From Bryoerythrophyllum caledonicum (lineage: Eukaryota; Streptophyta; Bryopsida; Pottiales; Pottiaceae), in contig OZ020519.1 of NCBI GenBank assembly GCA_963971425.1, positions 9,316,028 through 9,380,027 of the forward strand: a DNA stretch of 64,000 nucleotides, in the 5' to 3' direction. Below the pieces are notes generated by a model that was given only the letters and a program-made list of their open reading frames with translations, was not told where the DNA came from and made no database searches. A program made the translations under genes and the position numbers. Shown here piece after piece: positions 44,600 to 55,860 of this stretch. Positions within the stretch are counted from its first letter, which is position 1; each line of letters begins with the position of its first letter.

Positions 44600-46861
44600 A
44601 TTAAGGACGTTAGATGAATCAGTGTGGGCCATGGTAATCTCAGTACTGGACTTGTTAACAAGCTATGAAAAGAGCATGACCACCACTCCTCTCGGTGCGA
44701 GGGACACCATCAAAAGCGGGACAAGGCCATTTGCGGGGCTGGAAAGCTATTTGAGCAATGATACTTCACCGCAACCACGGAGCTCGGCCCTCCAACCAAC
44801 CCTTAATCTAGCACAATCCTCCACCGCGCTACACGCAATTGGTTGAAGCACATGATAGCTTCCCATCCAACCAACTTACGGCGTTGACTAACGAGACAAA
44901 CGACATGGCCAACAAACAAACGGCATGGCGTTGACCAACTGAAAAATGGTTGGTCAACGCCATGTCGTTTGTCAACGTTGACCAACCGTTTGTCTATTGG
45001 TCAACCATGAGGTTTGAACGGCGTTCGCCAACAGACAAACGGCATGGCCAATGGCAATGAAGCGGAAAAGACCACCGGGGTCTGTCATTAGGGGGCCTAG
45101 CCGGAGGCCCCCCTAAAGGACCCTGACAACTTTTGACATTCATTGGGTTTGTTCCGCAATTTTTTCCCTGTTCCTCCACCAGGTTTGAAAAACCGGTAGA
45201 GATGGTCTAAAATCGTATGTTTTTGGAGGGAGTGCATATTTAGCGTGAAGAATATTGTTTGCGGTGGGGTGCAGTTGGCGTGGTGCTTGGAGTACACGGT
45301 GGCCATGCTCTAACAATATTGGCAGCGTGGGATTGATCGTCGTCTGCGGTGACACAAATGGAGAACCCGCAATGGTCCTCACACTGCAAGCTTCCCCGAC
45401 TTGAGATAGATCCAAAATGTTGCGCCTGACAAGACAAATACCAGAAGAAACAAGTGGCACCTCCTGAGATGGCAGATCTGCATCCATCTCTAGCCAATCA
45501 GAAATGACGGTCCAGTTGTTGACACATGATCCGCAACCTACTTGTAATGGTCACCATGTGTCCACATCCCTCATCTCAGGCTCAAAAGCACTGGAAATTA
45601 CCTGCAGGCAATCACCTGGACCGACGTGAAGAACGAAGGAAGCGGACAATGGAGAGCCAGGGATAAGATTCGACCTACGCATACTAGAACACAGCATTAC
45701 TAGTATACGGTTGAAGGTCGCCGCATTTCACACCAAAGATACATTTCCAAATTTATTTTCTTGTCCAAGCATGAGTCTCACCACCTTCGGTATCCAAAGG
45801 GCAGCAACGTGGCTGGGAACTGCTCCAGAGCAGCTACGGCGATTCGTGAATGTGGATGAGGTTCTTATGTTTTATATATATTTTTCTCTCACCGTCAGAA
45901 CCAGCTTCGAGTTATCCATGCGGCGGTCCACCGAACTCAACTCCAGGGATTAGAAGTAGTAAGATTCCCTCTCGATGCCGCGCGCAAGTTGGTGACCTGT
46001 GTGGTCCTGTCATGTAAAATCCCTGTGAACATGGGTTAGTAATCCAGATCAGTTGCGAGAATTGATGATGGTGTGGACCTGGTCTCGAGGACCAGTTCAG
46101 GCGACTCTTGATCGAGCAAAAGTTTCTTCTCAGTGAGCTGATTTGTGTATCCAGGACCCAAGGTGTGTCTTCGACCTGGTAATGAGGCTGGATTATCTCA
46201 CGACGTCCGAGTCATGGGGCGGCAAACTGAGCTTCATGCCTTCCTCCCACTGGCTTGACGTTTATGATGTCTCGGGGATACCACGTAACTCGGACTTGAT
46301 GCGTACTCTTCCTGTTTTCCTGTTCCTGAGCTGAAGACCTGCGAAAGAAGTTTGTCAGAATGATACATGGACCTACTACTCAGTGGAAAAGCGGACGTAA
46401 TGTTCCGGATCAACGAACAGCTTTCGCTAAAGAAAGTAACCTAGGAGCAAGGGTAGTAATGAGACTTTTATCCGAGAGCCAATGGAATGGCGAGAATGAT
46501 GTCTCATGACCGGAAACCATGTGCCCCCTTGTGCTCTTTTGGTGGTTATTTTGGATCCATTAGCGCTGCGCTTGCATGTCGTCTCCCTACACGTTCGCCG
46601 CCTTCCCTGCTAACTTCCCTCCATCACAATGGCCTCCAGCCTCCCACCTACATTCCCTTCAACCTCCCTCTAGACCACTTGCCCATCTTCAGTGGAACGG
46701 CGCAGCCCAGTGAAAAGCAACCTCGAGTCGTTATGGGCTGCAATTCAACGCCACCATCGAAATCTGAACTCCGACGGCTGCCTCTGACATCATCAGCCCA
46801 TTTGACGGCTCTGCCAAGGCATTTCTATTACTGGATGAATCTGGATCACAACTACAAGAAA
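44600..46861. other. GC-richer gene-like region, not assembled
   Basis: Plus-strand segments look coding: 44640-44840 (LDLLTSYEKSM onward), about 45790-45860 (GIQRAATWLGTAPEQLRR), about 45901-46030 behind a CACCGTCAG acceptor (NQLRVIHAAVHRTQLQGLEV), and about 46156-46300 behind ATCCAG (LDYLTTSESWGGKLSFM). Splice frames between them could not be joined cleanly and no family is recognised. These may be exons of a plant gene, a decayed gene, or captured fragments. A 115-codon minus-strand frame at 45140-45487 competes and is not favoured. Confidence 0.3.
44924..44964. other. Perfect 16-bp hairpin
   Basis: CATGGCGTTGACCAAC at 44924-44939, a 9-base loop, and the exact complement at 44949-44964. 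The same words (AAACGGCATGGC, GTTGACCAAC) recur singly within 100 bp on either side. Confidence 0.9.
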
Positions 46862-46989
46862 GAAAGAAAAAAGAACTCTGTTCTCCAAAATAGTGTTTGT
46901 TCATTCTCTTCACTAAGCCGATGGCCATGGGACATAGGTTAGTGTGATAGAACTACTTTTCCCTTCCGAGGGTAAACACTTTTCTACAC
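46862..46989 (+). repeat. Dispersed copy of the array-unit arm
   Basis: Shares AGTGTTTGTTCATTC, CACTAAGCCGA, GGTTAGTGTGATAGAACTAC and TTCCGAGGGTA-AC with the 1479-bp unit arms. It ends at the TAA of the next MITE. Confidence 0.65.
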
Positions 46990-46992
46990 TAA

Positions 46993-47344
46993 GGGGGGTT
47001 TCACACTAGGGGCCGAGCTCGAGGGGCCGAGCAAATCTAGCAATTTGATTGGCCTAGAGTTGAAAATTGGCCCGTGGGCCTTCACACTAGGGGCCAAGGG
47101 CCAAGGGCCGAAGGGCACCAAAATGCTTACATGGCAACACTTTTTGAGAGTTTCGGCGCCAAAAGTTCGGCCCCTCGAGGAGAGTTTGGGTCCAACAAGA
47201 ATAGAAACCCAAACTCTTGCCGAGGGGCCGAACATTTTCTCATTAAAATAATTTTAATAATTTTTTACAACTCCAAAACTCGGCCCCTCGGCATAGTTTG
47301 GTCTTCAATGGAGTTCGGCCCTTGGGCTTAGTGTGAAACGCCCC
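46993..47344. mobile_element. Tourist-like (PIF/Harbinger) MITE, 352 bp
   Basis: The left end GGGGGGTTTCACACTAGGGG and right end AGTGTGAAACGCCCC are inverted copies. TAA lies on both sides (46990-46992, 47345-47347), the typical PIF/Harbinger target duplication. The interior repeats GGGGCCGA and its complement many times. No ORF of note. Confidence 0.85.
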
Positions 47345-47487
47345 TAAGTGCCTTGGAGACAACCGACATGTCATCCCCCCCTAGGGCTATTTGGGTACCC
47401 ATACAACGAGGTCTTAAGACCCACAACATAGTTGGGTGGACTATATACCATACTAGTGTGGGGACTTGAATTCACAACTACATCGTA

Positions 47488-48405
47488 TTAACCCCTAGAA
47501 GCCTAAGGCATTTTACCCCTCAAGGAACACTCCAAAACTGCCATTGTCAAAAGGTGGCAAGAAAATCTAATTTCGAAGTGAAATTTTGGACTTTTGATCG
47601 TAAGGTCTTGAAATAGACTTCTCTATGAACTTAGTGTGTTATTTTGGCTGTGCAATCCAGGGCACGGATACGAAGATTACAACGTTTGAATTCAAGAAAA
47701 TTGTTCATTTTCTTCCATGCGTTGAATGAATCAACAGAGGTTGACTACACTTGGTGTCAAATTTTTACACTACACAAGGTTTAAATCCTTTGCCATTGTA
47801 TTAAGCACGATGTTAGTCCTTCCTTATACACCAATTTTTAGAGGTAGAGAACAGGTGTAGCATATTCAAAAACAAGTGTGCAAGGAGTGGAGGTTCAAAG
47901 ATTGCCAATTCACGCTTTTCTTTCTGGTGAACTTGATATGTTCAAAAATGATAATCCAAGCGGTCAATAACAAAGGTTTTTACCACACATTGTTGTCAAA
48001 CAAAATAACAAGTGAAAAATATAAAGATCTCTAGGTTCTATGTAAAAAAGAATAAATTTTTTGGTACCTTGCCTAACAATGTGTGAAAATGTTTGACTTG
48101 GGTTAAAATGTTTTCCTACACTAAAGACAAGATTTTATTTGACATCTTCAAAGAAGGCAATTCTCTGTATGTATGAGAAAGCTCCATGTCAATAGAAACT
48201 TCTAGCACAAAATGTGGAGCTGCTTGAAGTCCCCAATTTGATTCTGAAGGCTAGTAACTTTCATACTATTAATCCAATTTTATTTATTTTTACATCCTCA
48301 AAGCTCTTATGAAGGACAAAACAAAAAAAGATTTTTCTTCAAATTTTAGGAACCACCCAGGATGGAAAACGTCCCCGCAGGATTAAATGGGCCTTCAGGG
48401 GTTAA
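47488..48405 (-). mobile_element. TTAA-flanked MITE copy (918 bp)
   Basis: TTAACCCCTAGAAGCC at the left and GGGCCTTCAGGGGTTAA at the right. It is collinear throughout with the copy interrupted by Tc1 (31220-35833), in the same orientation, with substitutions and small gaps. Confidence 0.85.
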
Positions 48406-48479
48406 CTTATACAAAATTGAATGATGGAACTCATACAGTTCAATGACCAGCAGCATCCGGGCCCTTTAAGAACTGTAAA

Positions 48480-48600
48480 ACTAATGTATGTTAAGAGCCT
48501 CTCCACCGCACACGCCAAACAGGCACGCCAACTGTAAATTTGGGGGGCTCACTGAACTTGGCCAGGCGGTATAATTACCTGCCAAACACTGGATGGGATG
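48480..48600. other. Short GC-rich segment, possible small MITE end
   Basis: Contains AGAGCCTCTCCACCGCACAC, close to the GAGCATCTCCAA-type ends common in plant MITEs, and an inverted CCAAACA-rich patch. Boundaries are unclear. Confidence 0.25.
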
Positions 48601-48804
48601 AGTGTAAATTTAGAGAACTGTCACCGACCGATCAGAATCTTGAGCGGTAGATATAGACGCTCGGGATAATTCTGGTAGGTCATCCCCCTTATTTAAACGA
48701 GAGCTGAGAAGAGTCGATTCTCGAAAACATGAAAAGAGAATAAGAAGAATAATACTTTCGTTCTCGAACCAGGTGCAAAACTTCAGATATGATACTTTAT
48801 TCAC

Positions 48805-48987
48805 CTGCTCGCAGCTGCTTGTTAAGAACACTGTGTGCATATTCTCTCCAGACTGTGAAACACTAGGAGCGAACAATGTGATGTCCCGCCGCATGAACAA
48901 GCTCTCAGGGAAGAGCCAAATGAATAGCTGCTTGTCGGAAGTATGAAGTACTACTGATGTACCGAAACGGACTCGGCTCAAGAGCAC
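48805..48987 (-). other. Exon-like segment, 61 codons, phase 0/0
   Basis: The minus strand has TTCGACGTCCCAG then 183 bp of open sequence then GTGAATAA. The encoded peptide begins VLLSRVRFGTSVVLHTSDKQ and continues LFIWLFPESLFMRRDITLFA. It reads like a real protein segment, but I do not recognise it and found no joining exons on either side. It may belong to a gene in 48.6-50.7 kb. Confidence 0.4.
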
Positions 48988-49119
48988 CTGGGACGTCGAA
49001 AGAATCCAAAAAGCATGAAAAGCATATCATCGTCCTCATGGTAAATTTTAACTTACATGTAGCAGGAAACTGGTTGATCATGTGGTGGCTCCCACAGTCG
49101 TGGACCTACTCCTCTTGAT

Positions 49120-50707
49120 CGGCGTGTGCCCACATGGGCACCGAAGTCTTGTGTATGTTGATTGGACTCCACGATCAAGGTTGGCAACCGGTTGTTAACA
49201 GAAAAATCTTACTGCGCTTTGGGTGGGTCCGCAAACACTGCTTTTTCTGTCGGCTACGCAGTTAAGTTCTTGGTTGGGAATAAGTCTCAGAGAGTAGAAA
49301 TGGAACGAAACTTGCGGACATCCACCATATGGGTCCCATGGTTCGCTCACTTGAAGGTTTCCAGAATCGGTACTGCCCGGAGAATGCAACATCTTTATCT
49401 GAAAGTGCAGAACATCCCGGGGGGCAACCTCAAAAGATTTGAAGCACTTTCATGTGCGGCCAGGCATGAAGAGAGACTCATTCAACGTCGACTGAACTAG
49501 TAAGGCAATAATAATAATGCCAAAGCTTGGAAGATGTTAGAACTTGGAACTCATCAGGCCGCTCCAGCACCAACCATGTCCCTTCATCGGAGGCAAGTCC
49601 GCAATCAATGGAGCCTTTTCTTGACTCTTCCCGATGATTGACTCTCTCTCTCACATGGCAGGTGGATCCAATGAAACAGGTTTCTGCTCCTGGAACCATA
49701 CAAGTTCAGATCGTCCCAACCTTGACTTGGAAAAGCTCAAGTCCACATTCCGTAAAGCTCATGGTGATCTTCACAGCCCAACCACCTTGCCGGCAATCCT
49801 CCAGACGGTAAAACTAGCAAGAAATCCATCGAAGGTGACCATGGCCACTCAAGCACACATTGCCATCGCTCTACCAGATGACTCAAGGTTCCAAAACTCT
49901 CCACGTCGACTACAGAAAGCAAAGGCCAACCTGCAGGAAACCACATGAATGTCCTCATATCAAAATGTGCAACGCATATTTTGTGATTTAACCGTATCAG
50001 CATAGCTCGAAAAACATTAAAAAAAAGTTGTGGTAACAGGCAGATACCAACCGACTCCTCTCTCTGCACGTTAATACATGACAGAATGTCATACACTCAT
50101 GTGCTTTAGTAAATTACACCCTGAATCTTACTTGCTCATGCTTGAATTTTATGGTGATTATCTTGTACGTCTCGACTGGCCTTCTTAGCTGATGCACAGT
50201 CCTCGTGTGATCGATTCTCCTCCTGTATCATTTATCCAAGAGTAAACTCACTTAATCGAAAACCAACGAAGCCCTAAAAAATGTCTACTTCCTCTTAATC
50301 GTGCTGACCCTGCAAACTTTAATCTAAAAACTCTCATCCATTCATTTTCCGTCACACATTCGATCGGTGAAGAAGAATCCGAGCCTTCATTAGGTTTGAA
50401 ACTGACATCCAAAACCTAATCCACGGGATAACCTCAAAATTGAGCCAAAAGAAACGGGAGGAAAAGTGTGAAGATGCAGTAGAGTACCTGAGGCCGATGG
50501 AGACACTTGACGAAGCTCAAAGTCATGGCTCAGCACGAGTTCTGCACTTGGGGTTCGGCGTCGTCCACCATCGCTGATCTCACAAGAATGACGACGTCGT
50601 TGCATTCGCTTCCTCTGGAACGACGGCCTCTCGTTGATACCCGCTTCGTACCCGCCTACCCAGTTATCAATCACGACAACGGTGTATTAGTCGCAGTATG
50701 GACATAA
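49120..50707 (+). other. GC-richer gene-like region, not assembled
   Basis: Plus-strand open pieces include 49162-49500 (111 codons with KVSRIGTARRMQHLYLKVQ, ending ERLIQRRLN and a stop), about 49662-49808 (SNETGFCSWNHTSSDRPN to PAILQT, between a pyrimidine-rich CATGGCAG and a GTAAAA), and about 50374-50570 (LIHGITSKLSQKKREEKCED). The strand of the real gene, if any, is uncertain because minus-strand frames are open too. No domain recognised. Confidence 0.3.
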
Positions 50708-51190
50708 GGTAGTCCCAACGTTCGGTAACCAACCAAAATCGTAACCGACATCTATAAAATTGGGGTATACCATACCCCGTGGGTCGGATTTGGCTTTAAA
50801 TATTTCTTTTAAAAATTACCAAAATTTTCAGAAAAACTCCTTAAAACATTAAATATTTAACATGGTGAAAAAACGGATATTGAAGAATATCTATTTTAGA
50901 ACTTATCAAACTTGTATTTTTAGAAATAAATAATTGTTCGGCCAAGGGGTGCCAAATCCGACCTTGAGGTATGATAATCAACCACTTCCATCCCATTACC
51001 ACCCATTTAGTTTGCTATCAATCAGGACCCCTTACTTTTGGTTGGTGTTTATAGACGTTATCAATGGGCGGCCACCAGCTAAATATGGTAGTGTAAATTG
51101 AAAACTCACATTTTATCGAAAAATCCAATGAAATCACTTGGATTGAAAATATAATTCTATTGGCTATTATTAGGGGGTTGTATTGTTTAT
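50708..51190 (+). repeat. Dispersed repeat family member
   Basis: Same family as 43822-44570: GGTAACCAACCAAAATCGTA, CATCCCATTACCACCCATTT, CTTACTTTTGGTTGG, and AATTCTATTGGCTATTATT then AGGGGG. The internal part 50800-50960 is unrelated AT-rich sequence. Confidence 0.6.
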
Positions 51191-51329
51191 TCTCTCCATA
51201 TATGCACATTGGTTTACTTTAGATATGAAGGGTTTACTTTAGGTATAAAAGCATCACCAAGAGCTCCATGAAATAGGGACGAGCACTATAGGAGGACAGA
51301 GATCAAGAAAACGACTCTCCACCAAAGCC

Positions 51330-52520
51330 CTCAAACACTTTCTACCTTTCGTGAGTCCCTCTAGACATAGAAGTCCCTCATTCTTTATATGGAGGCTATT
51401 GTAGAGTGCCCTCATTCTTGCCCTAAATGTCACTATTCACTTGTTTTTGTCTCTCGCTATCCTAAAGAGAAATAGAAGGCGGAATTTTCAGGGCCGGTAC
51501 AGCAAGCACCTGCAACTCCCTCTCGTGGCTCAAAAATAGCCCTTCTAAATGCCAAATTCACACTAGTGGCTCAAAAATAGCCCTTCTAAATCCAAATTTA
51601 GATGGATCACACCTACAAAATGTTGGGCATGTTCTTAGAGCATCTCCAATTGTTCATTGGCACAGCCATTGAACCACCATAGTGAGCCGAAGAACATGTT
51701 GATGGCTCCCCATCAATGCCCTCAAACACTCTAGTAGGTTAGAATGTGTACTAAAAGGTATAAGCTTGACAATTTCATTACAAAGTATATAATTGATTAC
51801 TTGCATTCAAATTGTCAAACTTATACCTTGTGTATACGTCCGTGAGTCTCTAGAAAGATAGAGGTGTACTCTACATGGAGGCATTTAAAGAGTCTCATTG
51901 TTCTTGCAGCCATTGTCACCGTTTATTCCCTTGTTGTTACTCATTGGCCTAACCCTTTAACCCCTAAAAGCCCTTGATGATTTCACACCAAAAACACTTC
52001 AAATTTTTGAAAAACGGAGACTTTTAGCAAAATTTTGGAGCTGCCCAAAGTCCCCATTTCTCACTTTGAGTGGTACTAACTTTCAAACCACTAATCCAAA
52101 AATAATAATAAAAAGCTGGATATCATGGACAATTTAGTATAAGAAACTTTTTTAAATGTATTTTTTTTCAAATTGTAGGAACTTGCCCAAAATCCAAAGC
52201 GTACGGCCAACGTACACTTGGGCTCTTAGGGTTTAATGTCAGGTTGGCTATGGCTGATGCCATTCCTTCTTGTTATTCATTGGCTTAAAGGAACTTTGAA
52301 GGGAGGATTTCCAAGACTTGTAGGGCATGGAGGCTTTTGTAGAGTGTCTTTGTTCTTGATAGCCATACCTTCTTGTTATCATTGGCTTAAAGGAGCTTTG
52401 AAGGGAAGATTTCCAAGACTTGTAGGGCAAGCACCTGCAACTCCCTCCCGGGGCCCATGTATAGCCCCATTTAGGGGCTTCAAATCCCCCAAATCCACAA
52501 TTGTTGGGCATGCTCCAAGA
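51330..52520 (+). repeat. Clustered copies of a short dispersed repeat, including a ~105-bp tandem duplication
   Basis: Landmarks recur: GCAAGCACCTGCAACTCCCT (near 51503 and 52429), GGCTCAAAAATAGCCC twice near 51530-51580, TGTTGGGCATG (51623, 52503), and TGGAGGC-TTGTAGAGTG (51390, 52330). At 52258-52435 a block containing TTTCCAAGACTTGTAGGGCA is tandemly duplicated. A 214-codon open frame (52236-52880) runs through it but is explained by the duplication. Confidence 0.6.
51957..52236 (-). mobile_element. TTAA-flanked MITE copy, internally deleted (280 bp)
   Basis: TTAACCCCTAAAAGCCC at the left and GGGCTCTTAGGGTTTAA at the right. Only the two ends of the family remain. The left interior (ACACCAAAAACACTTCAA) is the same as in the HUB1-intron copy. 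It sits inside the repeat cluster 51330-52520. Confidence 0.8.
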
Positions 52521-53331
52521 ATTTCTTTACGCGAACAAGACATCTCCAAATTTCTTAATATTTTTGTGTTTCCATGCTATACAGAATTTTTTACTTTGCA
52601 TTTTTTTCAGAAGTTATTGTGGAAGGAAATGTCACATTCTCCATGTTGTTTAGGGAATGGAACCCTAGACCTTGTGATTATCACACCAAACCTTTACAAA
52701 TCAACCTTCTTTGTGATGGATGTGAAAAAATCCTCATGGAAAATTGTAGTTATATATATAGCGAATGAATTTTTGTTAGGTACAGATCTTCGACTTTTGC
52801 AACAACGTCCCTCTCACAAAGAACATGACTACAAACACCAAAGCCCGGTAAGGTGGACAGTGCTTAAACCGCCCATTTAAGGAATTCGGGTAGACTCAGT
52901 GAAGTAAAAATGATTGAAAAAATTCCACACAGTTGCAAGAATCAGAGAAGTTGATGGGCACCGTCAGTTCTCCTATATCAGTCCAAATCGATTAACCATA
53001 AATGTTCAAAGTGACATGAACAAGATGCCCTACATGCACGCCCTGCTACCACTATCGCCAGGCAGTAAGACAGTGAACTCCGGCCACAACAGTATACAAA
53101 TCCGGTCATGAGATATGCTACATCTACCGCTGCTTGCACCTAGTCTTCATTCACCGGTGGTTTGCAGCCACTTAGTGGAGTTGAAAATTTCATCCACAAA
53201 CAAGAGTTGAAACCGTCCTGGTGTCAATGGTAGGCACCGATTTGAGCACCTGCTTGACCGGGTCTCGGCACCTGAAATCCGCCCAACCATGAACTATAAC
53301 CGTGCACTCCCTCACTCACTTAGTCAGGTCT

Positions 53332-55860
53332 CTAAAATCGTAATGTGCTCAAGCCAGGGCCTCGGTGTGCACAGAGGGGTTCCGTCAAGGGAGACAAGTC
53401 ACCGGTGGGGAGTCCGGCCTTCTTCCGACGTCGACGTTCGACAATGATCCTCATGTTGTGCTTGCACACGAGTGCACAGAGAGCCCGAAGCTGCAGCTGC
53501 TGGATTGACTCCTGGTAAGGAGCAGAATGCCTGATCTGGTCGTGGAGGCGTTGCCTTGCGGTAGCACATGCGGTGGGAGTCCAGAGGGCGTCAAAGGCCT
53601 TCTTTGCTTCCCGCTCGTCCCGGCGCCTGCTCTTCTGAGCTTCAGCCTGCAATCTTTCTTCCTTGCGACGCCGCTTGGAGCTGTCGACTTCGGCACGCCT
53701 CCTCTCACGCTCTTCGGTTGCTGCAGCCTTCTTGGCGGATTTATCTGCCATCAGATTCAAGTACTCGTCCGTTGTGAGAATTATGCTCTTGGAGTAGTCC
53801 ACGTATGGTTGATCGCTACGGTCTCGTGGAGCGGATCGCACATGCTCCGGGAGCGAGAGAAAGCTCATGATGCTGGGGGGGCCAGAGGTCATGTGCGGTG
53901 TGGATGTCATGGACGGGTCCAACTCTACGGAGTTGCCCTCCTCGTCGGGAATTTCGGCCACGAAGTACTGCCTAGGCTGCACTCTGTCGGGCTGCGTCTC
54001 TGGGATGACATTGTCATCTGTGACTTCTAGAACAACCAAACCTGCGAGCTCGAGCCGAAGCTGCTCCACCCCGGGCGACACCAGGGGATCCTCTTCATCG
54101 GCCTGTCGGAAGCATTCGCTAGGTGCCATCTTGTGCGCCATCTTGCTGTCATCCAAGGGCCAAATGCCACGAGTCTCGAAACCCTTCTTGATATTCTTCT
54201 CGGTCATGGCCTTGCGGAGGGACAAGGAGACCCATTGCGCTAGTACTTCCTTCATTGTGGGTTGACCTTTGTGGCTCAATGACCACACATCCCTGAACAT
54301 GCGAAACGCAGTCTTGAAAGGCTTGAATATCGATACGTCAAGCGGTTGAAGAGCTTGCGACGTGTGGGAGGGTAGGGTGATCATGTCAAGTCCCACATCT
54401 CTTGCCTGTTTCACTGCATCTAGAGTCACCTGGTTGTTATGCCCGTCAAGAATAAGCAAATGCCAGCAATGGAAAGAAATACCTCCATGCTGATCCATTG
54501 CTTGAATGAAATGAGATAGCCATTTCGCAAATAAAATACCCGTCATCCACGCACGCGGCTGCATGGCCATGGTCGCACCCACCTCGCATTTCTCTATGAA
54601 ATTTCTGCGAAATCTTTTACCTTTGAAAATATAAAAATTCGGAATCACTCCACTCGCCGCATTCATGCATGCAAGCATGCTCAGCCATTCACATTGATCA
54701 GGCATGACGGTGTGCACACTCTTGGAACTTGTCTTGGCCAAAACTAACCCCCCGCCATTGCGACGAGCTTGCGCACCCGATTCATCGCAATTCCACACTT
54801 GATGGGGTCCATAGTTGTGAGTCTCATAGAACCTTGATAAGTTAGAGTAAAACGAAGCCACGCTCTTCGAACACAAGCCCCGTACACACCGTGCTTCCAA
54901 TCCTTGCAAATGTCGCAATGCCAACTCTGGATGCCGACGCTTGAACCATTTTACCCACCCTTGTCCGGGGATCCCACTAGTGAATGGAGCAGGGCGGAAT
55001 TGAGTGATCTCTACAACCTTCAGACGACATTGAGTGATGGTAACATGATGACCAATATCCTGCATCTTCAGGATCCATGCAACCAGCAAGGACTCCTCAG
55101 CAACAGACAGCACTCCATGCCTTCCACGGTGCCGCCCTATAGTCCGCCCCATCAAGTGATCCCGCAAACTTGAGGCTGGTATGCCGTGGACACGTGAAGC
55201 CTCCCGGATGGGCACCCCGTCATCGATCGCAGCAATCGCGTCCTCTAACGATTTTGCACTCCAGTTTCCATTTTTTCTCCTCCGCTGCGATGTCGATTCG
55301 GCACCTGTCTGCGCAGATACGGAAGTGGGCTGCGACGGGCGGAGTGGCTCCGGAGGTGCGGGAGCCGGCTGCGAAGGACGGAGTGGCGGCTGATCGCTGG
55401 GAGAAGTCTGCGAAGGGAGGAACGTCTGTTGAACTTCTGGACCGACCTGCATTGATCCGCACATGATCTGGATTCCACCAGCACCGCTGGACCCAACACC
55501 TCCATTCGGCATCCCAAACAAGCGATGAGCAGCGCCGACGCCACGCCTCGTCATCTTGACGTTGCGGTCCTGAGGTGATCTTTGACCTCGACTTCCAATT
55601 TGGTGATGCTGCCGACTTGGCATAGGGCACCTGACGCCTCCTTGCATGCCCACCATGCCACGCCCATGGACGTGTGATCCTCCGCTAGGAAGTGACAATC
55701 CGAAGCTAAGCTGATCCTCCTGGATGCACTCGGTCTCACTGTCGCTGAGCACGACGTCCTCCTCCATCTGCTGGCCACCGAACTCCTTGCATGTCTCCTC
55801 GTCCAATTCATCGGAGCCATCTTCCTCGACGTGATTACCATCCTTCTCAGTAAACTCCAT
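53332..55860 (-). CDS. Pogo-like DDE transposase (DD35D), 842 residues
   Basis: A single long open frame, GC-rich compared with its surroundings. An acidic N-terminus (1-50) is followed by a low-complexity Gly/Pro/Ser/Gln region. A Psq-type helix-turn-helix lies at about 198-240 (LEDAIAAIDDGVPIREASRV) and a CENP-B/Tc5-type DNA-binding domain at about 250-325 (GWVKWFKRRHPELALR). The DDE_1 domain has D359 (WNCDESG), D472 (LLILDGHNNQ) and D508 (LQPLDVSIFKPFK), 35 residues between the last two. A basic, charged coiled-coil-like region rich in Lys, Arg and Glu (about 705-780) follows. All catalytic residues are present, so this is more likely a transposase than a tamed host protein. An in-frame TAG lies 21 bp before the ATG, so the start is firm unless a leader intron exists. 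Confidence 0.9.
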   Translation of the reverse strand: MEFTEKDGNHVEEDGSDELDEETCKEFGGQQMEEDVVLSDSETECIQEDQLSFGLSLPSGGSHVHGRGMVGMQGGVRCPMPSRQHHQIGSRGQRSPQDRNVKMTRRGVGAAHRLFGMPNGGVGSSGAGGIQIMCGSMQVGPEVQQTFLPSQTSPSDQPPLRPSQPAPAPPEPLRPSQPTSVSAQTGAESTSQRRRKNGNWSAKSLEDAIAAIDDGVPIREASRVHGIPASSLRDHLMGRTIGRHRGRHGVLSVAEESLLVAWILKMQDIGHHVTITQCRLKVVEITQFRPAPFTSGIPGQGWVKWFKRRHPELALRHLQGLEARCVRGLCSKSVASFYSNLSRFYETHNYGPHQVWNCDESGAQARRNGGGLVLAKTSSKSVHTVMPDQCEWLSMLACMNAASGVIPNFYIFKGKRFRRNFIEKCEVGATMAMQPRAWMTGILFAKWLSHFIQAMDQHGGISFHCWHLLILDGHNNQVTLDAVKQARDVGLDMITLPSHTSQALQPLDVSIFKPFKTAFRMFRDVWSLSHKGQPTMKEVLAQWVSLSLRKAMTEKNIKKGFETRGIWPLDDSKMAHKMAPSECFRQADEEDPLVSPGVEQLRLELAGLVVLEVTDDNVIPETQPDRVQPRQYFVAEIPDEEGNSVELDPSMTSTPHMTSGPPSIMSFLSLPEHVRSAPRDRSDQPYVDYSKSIILTTDEYLNLMADKSAKKAAATEERERRRAEVDSSKRRRKEERLQAEAQKSRRRDEREAKKAFDALWTPTACATARQRLHDQIRHSAPYQESIQQLQLRALCALVCKHNMRIIVERRRRKKAGLPTGDLSPLTEPLCAHRGPGLSTLRF

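Noticed and set aside
48610-48804. Extension of the minus-strand exon to a 125-codon protein
   Set aside because: A GT donor follows codon 61 and the continuation changes to AT-rich, low-quality sequence; read-through is less likely than splicing.
52236-52880. 214-codon open frame
   Set aside because: Runs through a tandem duplication and the edge of a TTAA element. The repeated residues come from DNA repeats, and no domain is seen.
53527-54265. Plus-strand frames of 130-167 codons
   Set aside because: Antisense to the pogo transposase coding region, which has clear domains.
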